Origin: a bacterium
GTDB taxonomy: Bacteria; SZUA-79; Acidulodesulfobacterales; Acidulodesulfobacteraceae
Length of the DNA stretch: 14,709 nt
Direction: 5' to 3'
Assembly: GCA_021784835.1 (NCBI GenBank)
Contig: JAJYHI010000109.1
Location: forward strand, 1 to 14,709
The translations under genes and the position numbers were made by a program. The stretch's first letter is position 1, and the number at the start of each line of letters is the position of its first letter. Below are positions 14,656 to 14,709 of the stretch, piece by piece. The notes below the pieces were generated by a model, which was not told the DNA's origin, made no database searches, and saw only the letters and a list, made by a program, of their open reading frames with translations.

Positions 14656-14709
14656 TTACTTTAAAGACTCAAGATATTTTGCAATAGTATTAACATCTGA
14701 AGCCGGCAT
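14656..14709 (-). CDS. C-terminal fragment of a probable c-type cytochrome (partial)
   Basis: Only the last 17 codons and a TAA stop (14656-14658) are inside the window. They read MPASDVNTIAKYLESLK. An MPA followed by a short amphipathic helix of the DVNTIAKYLxSLK kind is typical of the end of a class I cytochrome c domain, where the Met is the axial haem ligand. The CXXCH motif would lie upstream, outside the window, so the call rests on a short match. The opening ATG is most likely internal, not a start. The gene ends about 50 bp before the terminator. Confidence 0.55.
   Translation of the reverse strand: MPASDVNTIAKYLESLK

Overview
The window comes from an AT-rich bacterial chromosome and is almost entirely coding. 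Apart from a tRNA fragment at the left edge, every gene lies on the minus strand. The organism looks Gram-negative: there is a probable outer-membrane lipoprotein with a clear lipobox, and an ExbB/ExbD motor pair. Purine synthesis uses a three-part PurS/PurQ/PurL FGAM synthetase and an Fe-S-type PurF. A fused siroheme decarboxylase points to the siroheme-dependent haem (or haem d1) route. Together these suggest an anaerobic or microaerophilic, deltaproteobacteria-like lineage. That placement is inference; no taxonomic marker is complete here.

Layout, left to right: the 3' part of tRNA-Ala(GGC) (1-49); a short AT-rich spacer with repeated TCCTAT motifs (50-205); a membrane-bound diguanylate cyclase with PDC-like sensor, two GAF, PAS and GGDEF domains (206-3085); nadB (3202-4842); an unrecognised lipoprotein (4851-5492); pyrE (5503-6087); purF (6169-7581); purL (7600-9864); a 215-bp gap holding an imperfect palindromic element (9900-9988); purQ, purS and purB (10080-12384); exbD-like and exbB-like genes (12441-13499); a fused ahbA-ahbB siroheme decarboxylase (13492-14481); a near-consensus sigma-70 promoter; a strong terminator (14567-14607); and the last codons of a probable c-type cytochrome running off the right edge.

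Read in transcription order (right to left), a promoter at about 14528-14557 can drive ahbAB-exbB-exbD, and possibly the closely packed purB-purS-purQ-purL-purF-pyrE-lipoprotein-nadB series. PurB, PurSQL and PurF are de novo purine enzymes, PyrE makes OMP for pyrimidines, and NadB starts NAD synthesis from aspartate. The central block is therefore a nucleotide/NAD biosynthesis cluster. The diguanylate cyclase has its own leader and possibly its own promoter.

I see no CRISPR array, complete transposase, phage gene or evident defence system. Most of the window is ordinary core metabolism. The least explained parts are the palindromic element inside the pur cluster, the repeats beside the tRNA, the orphan lipoprotein, and the AhbA-AhbB fusion overlapping an ExbB gene.
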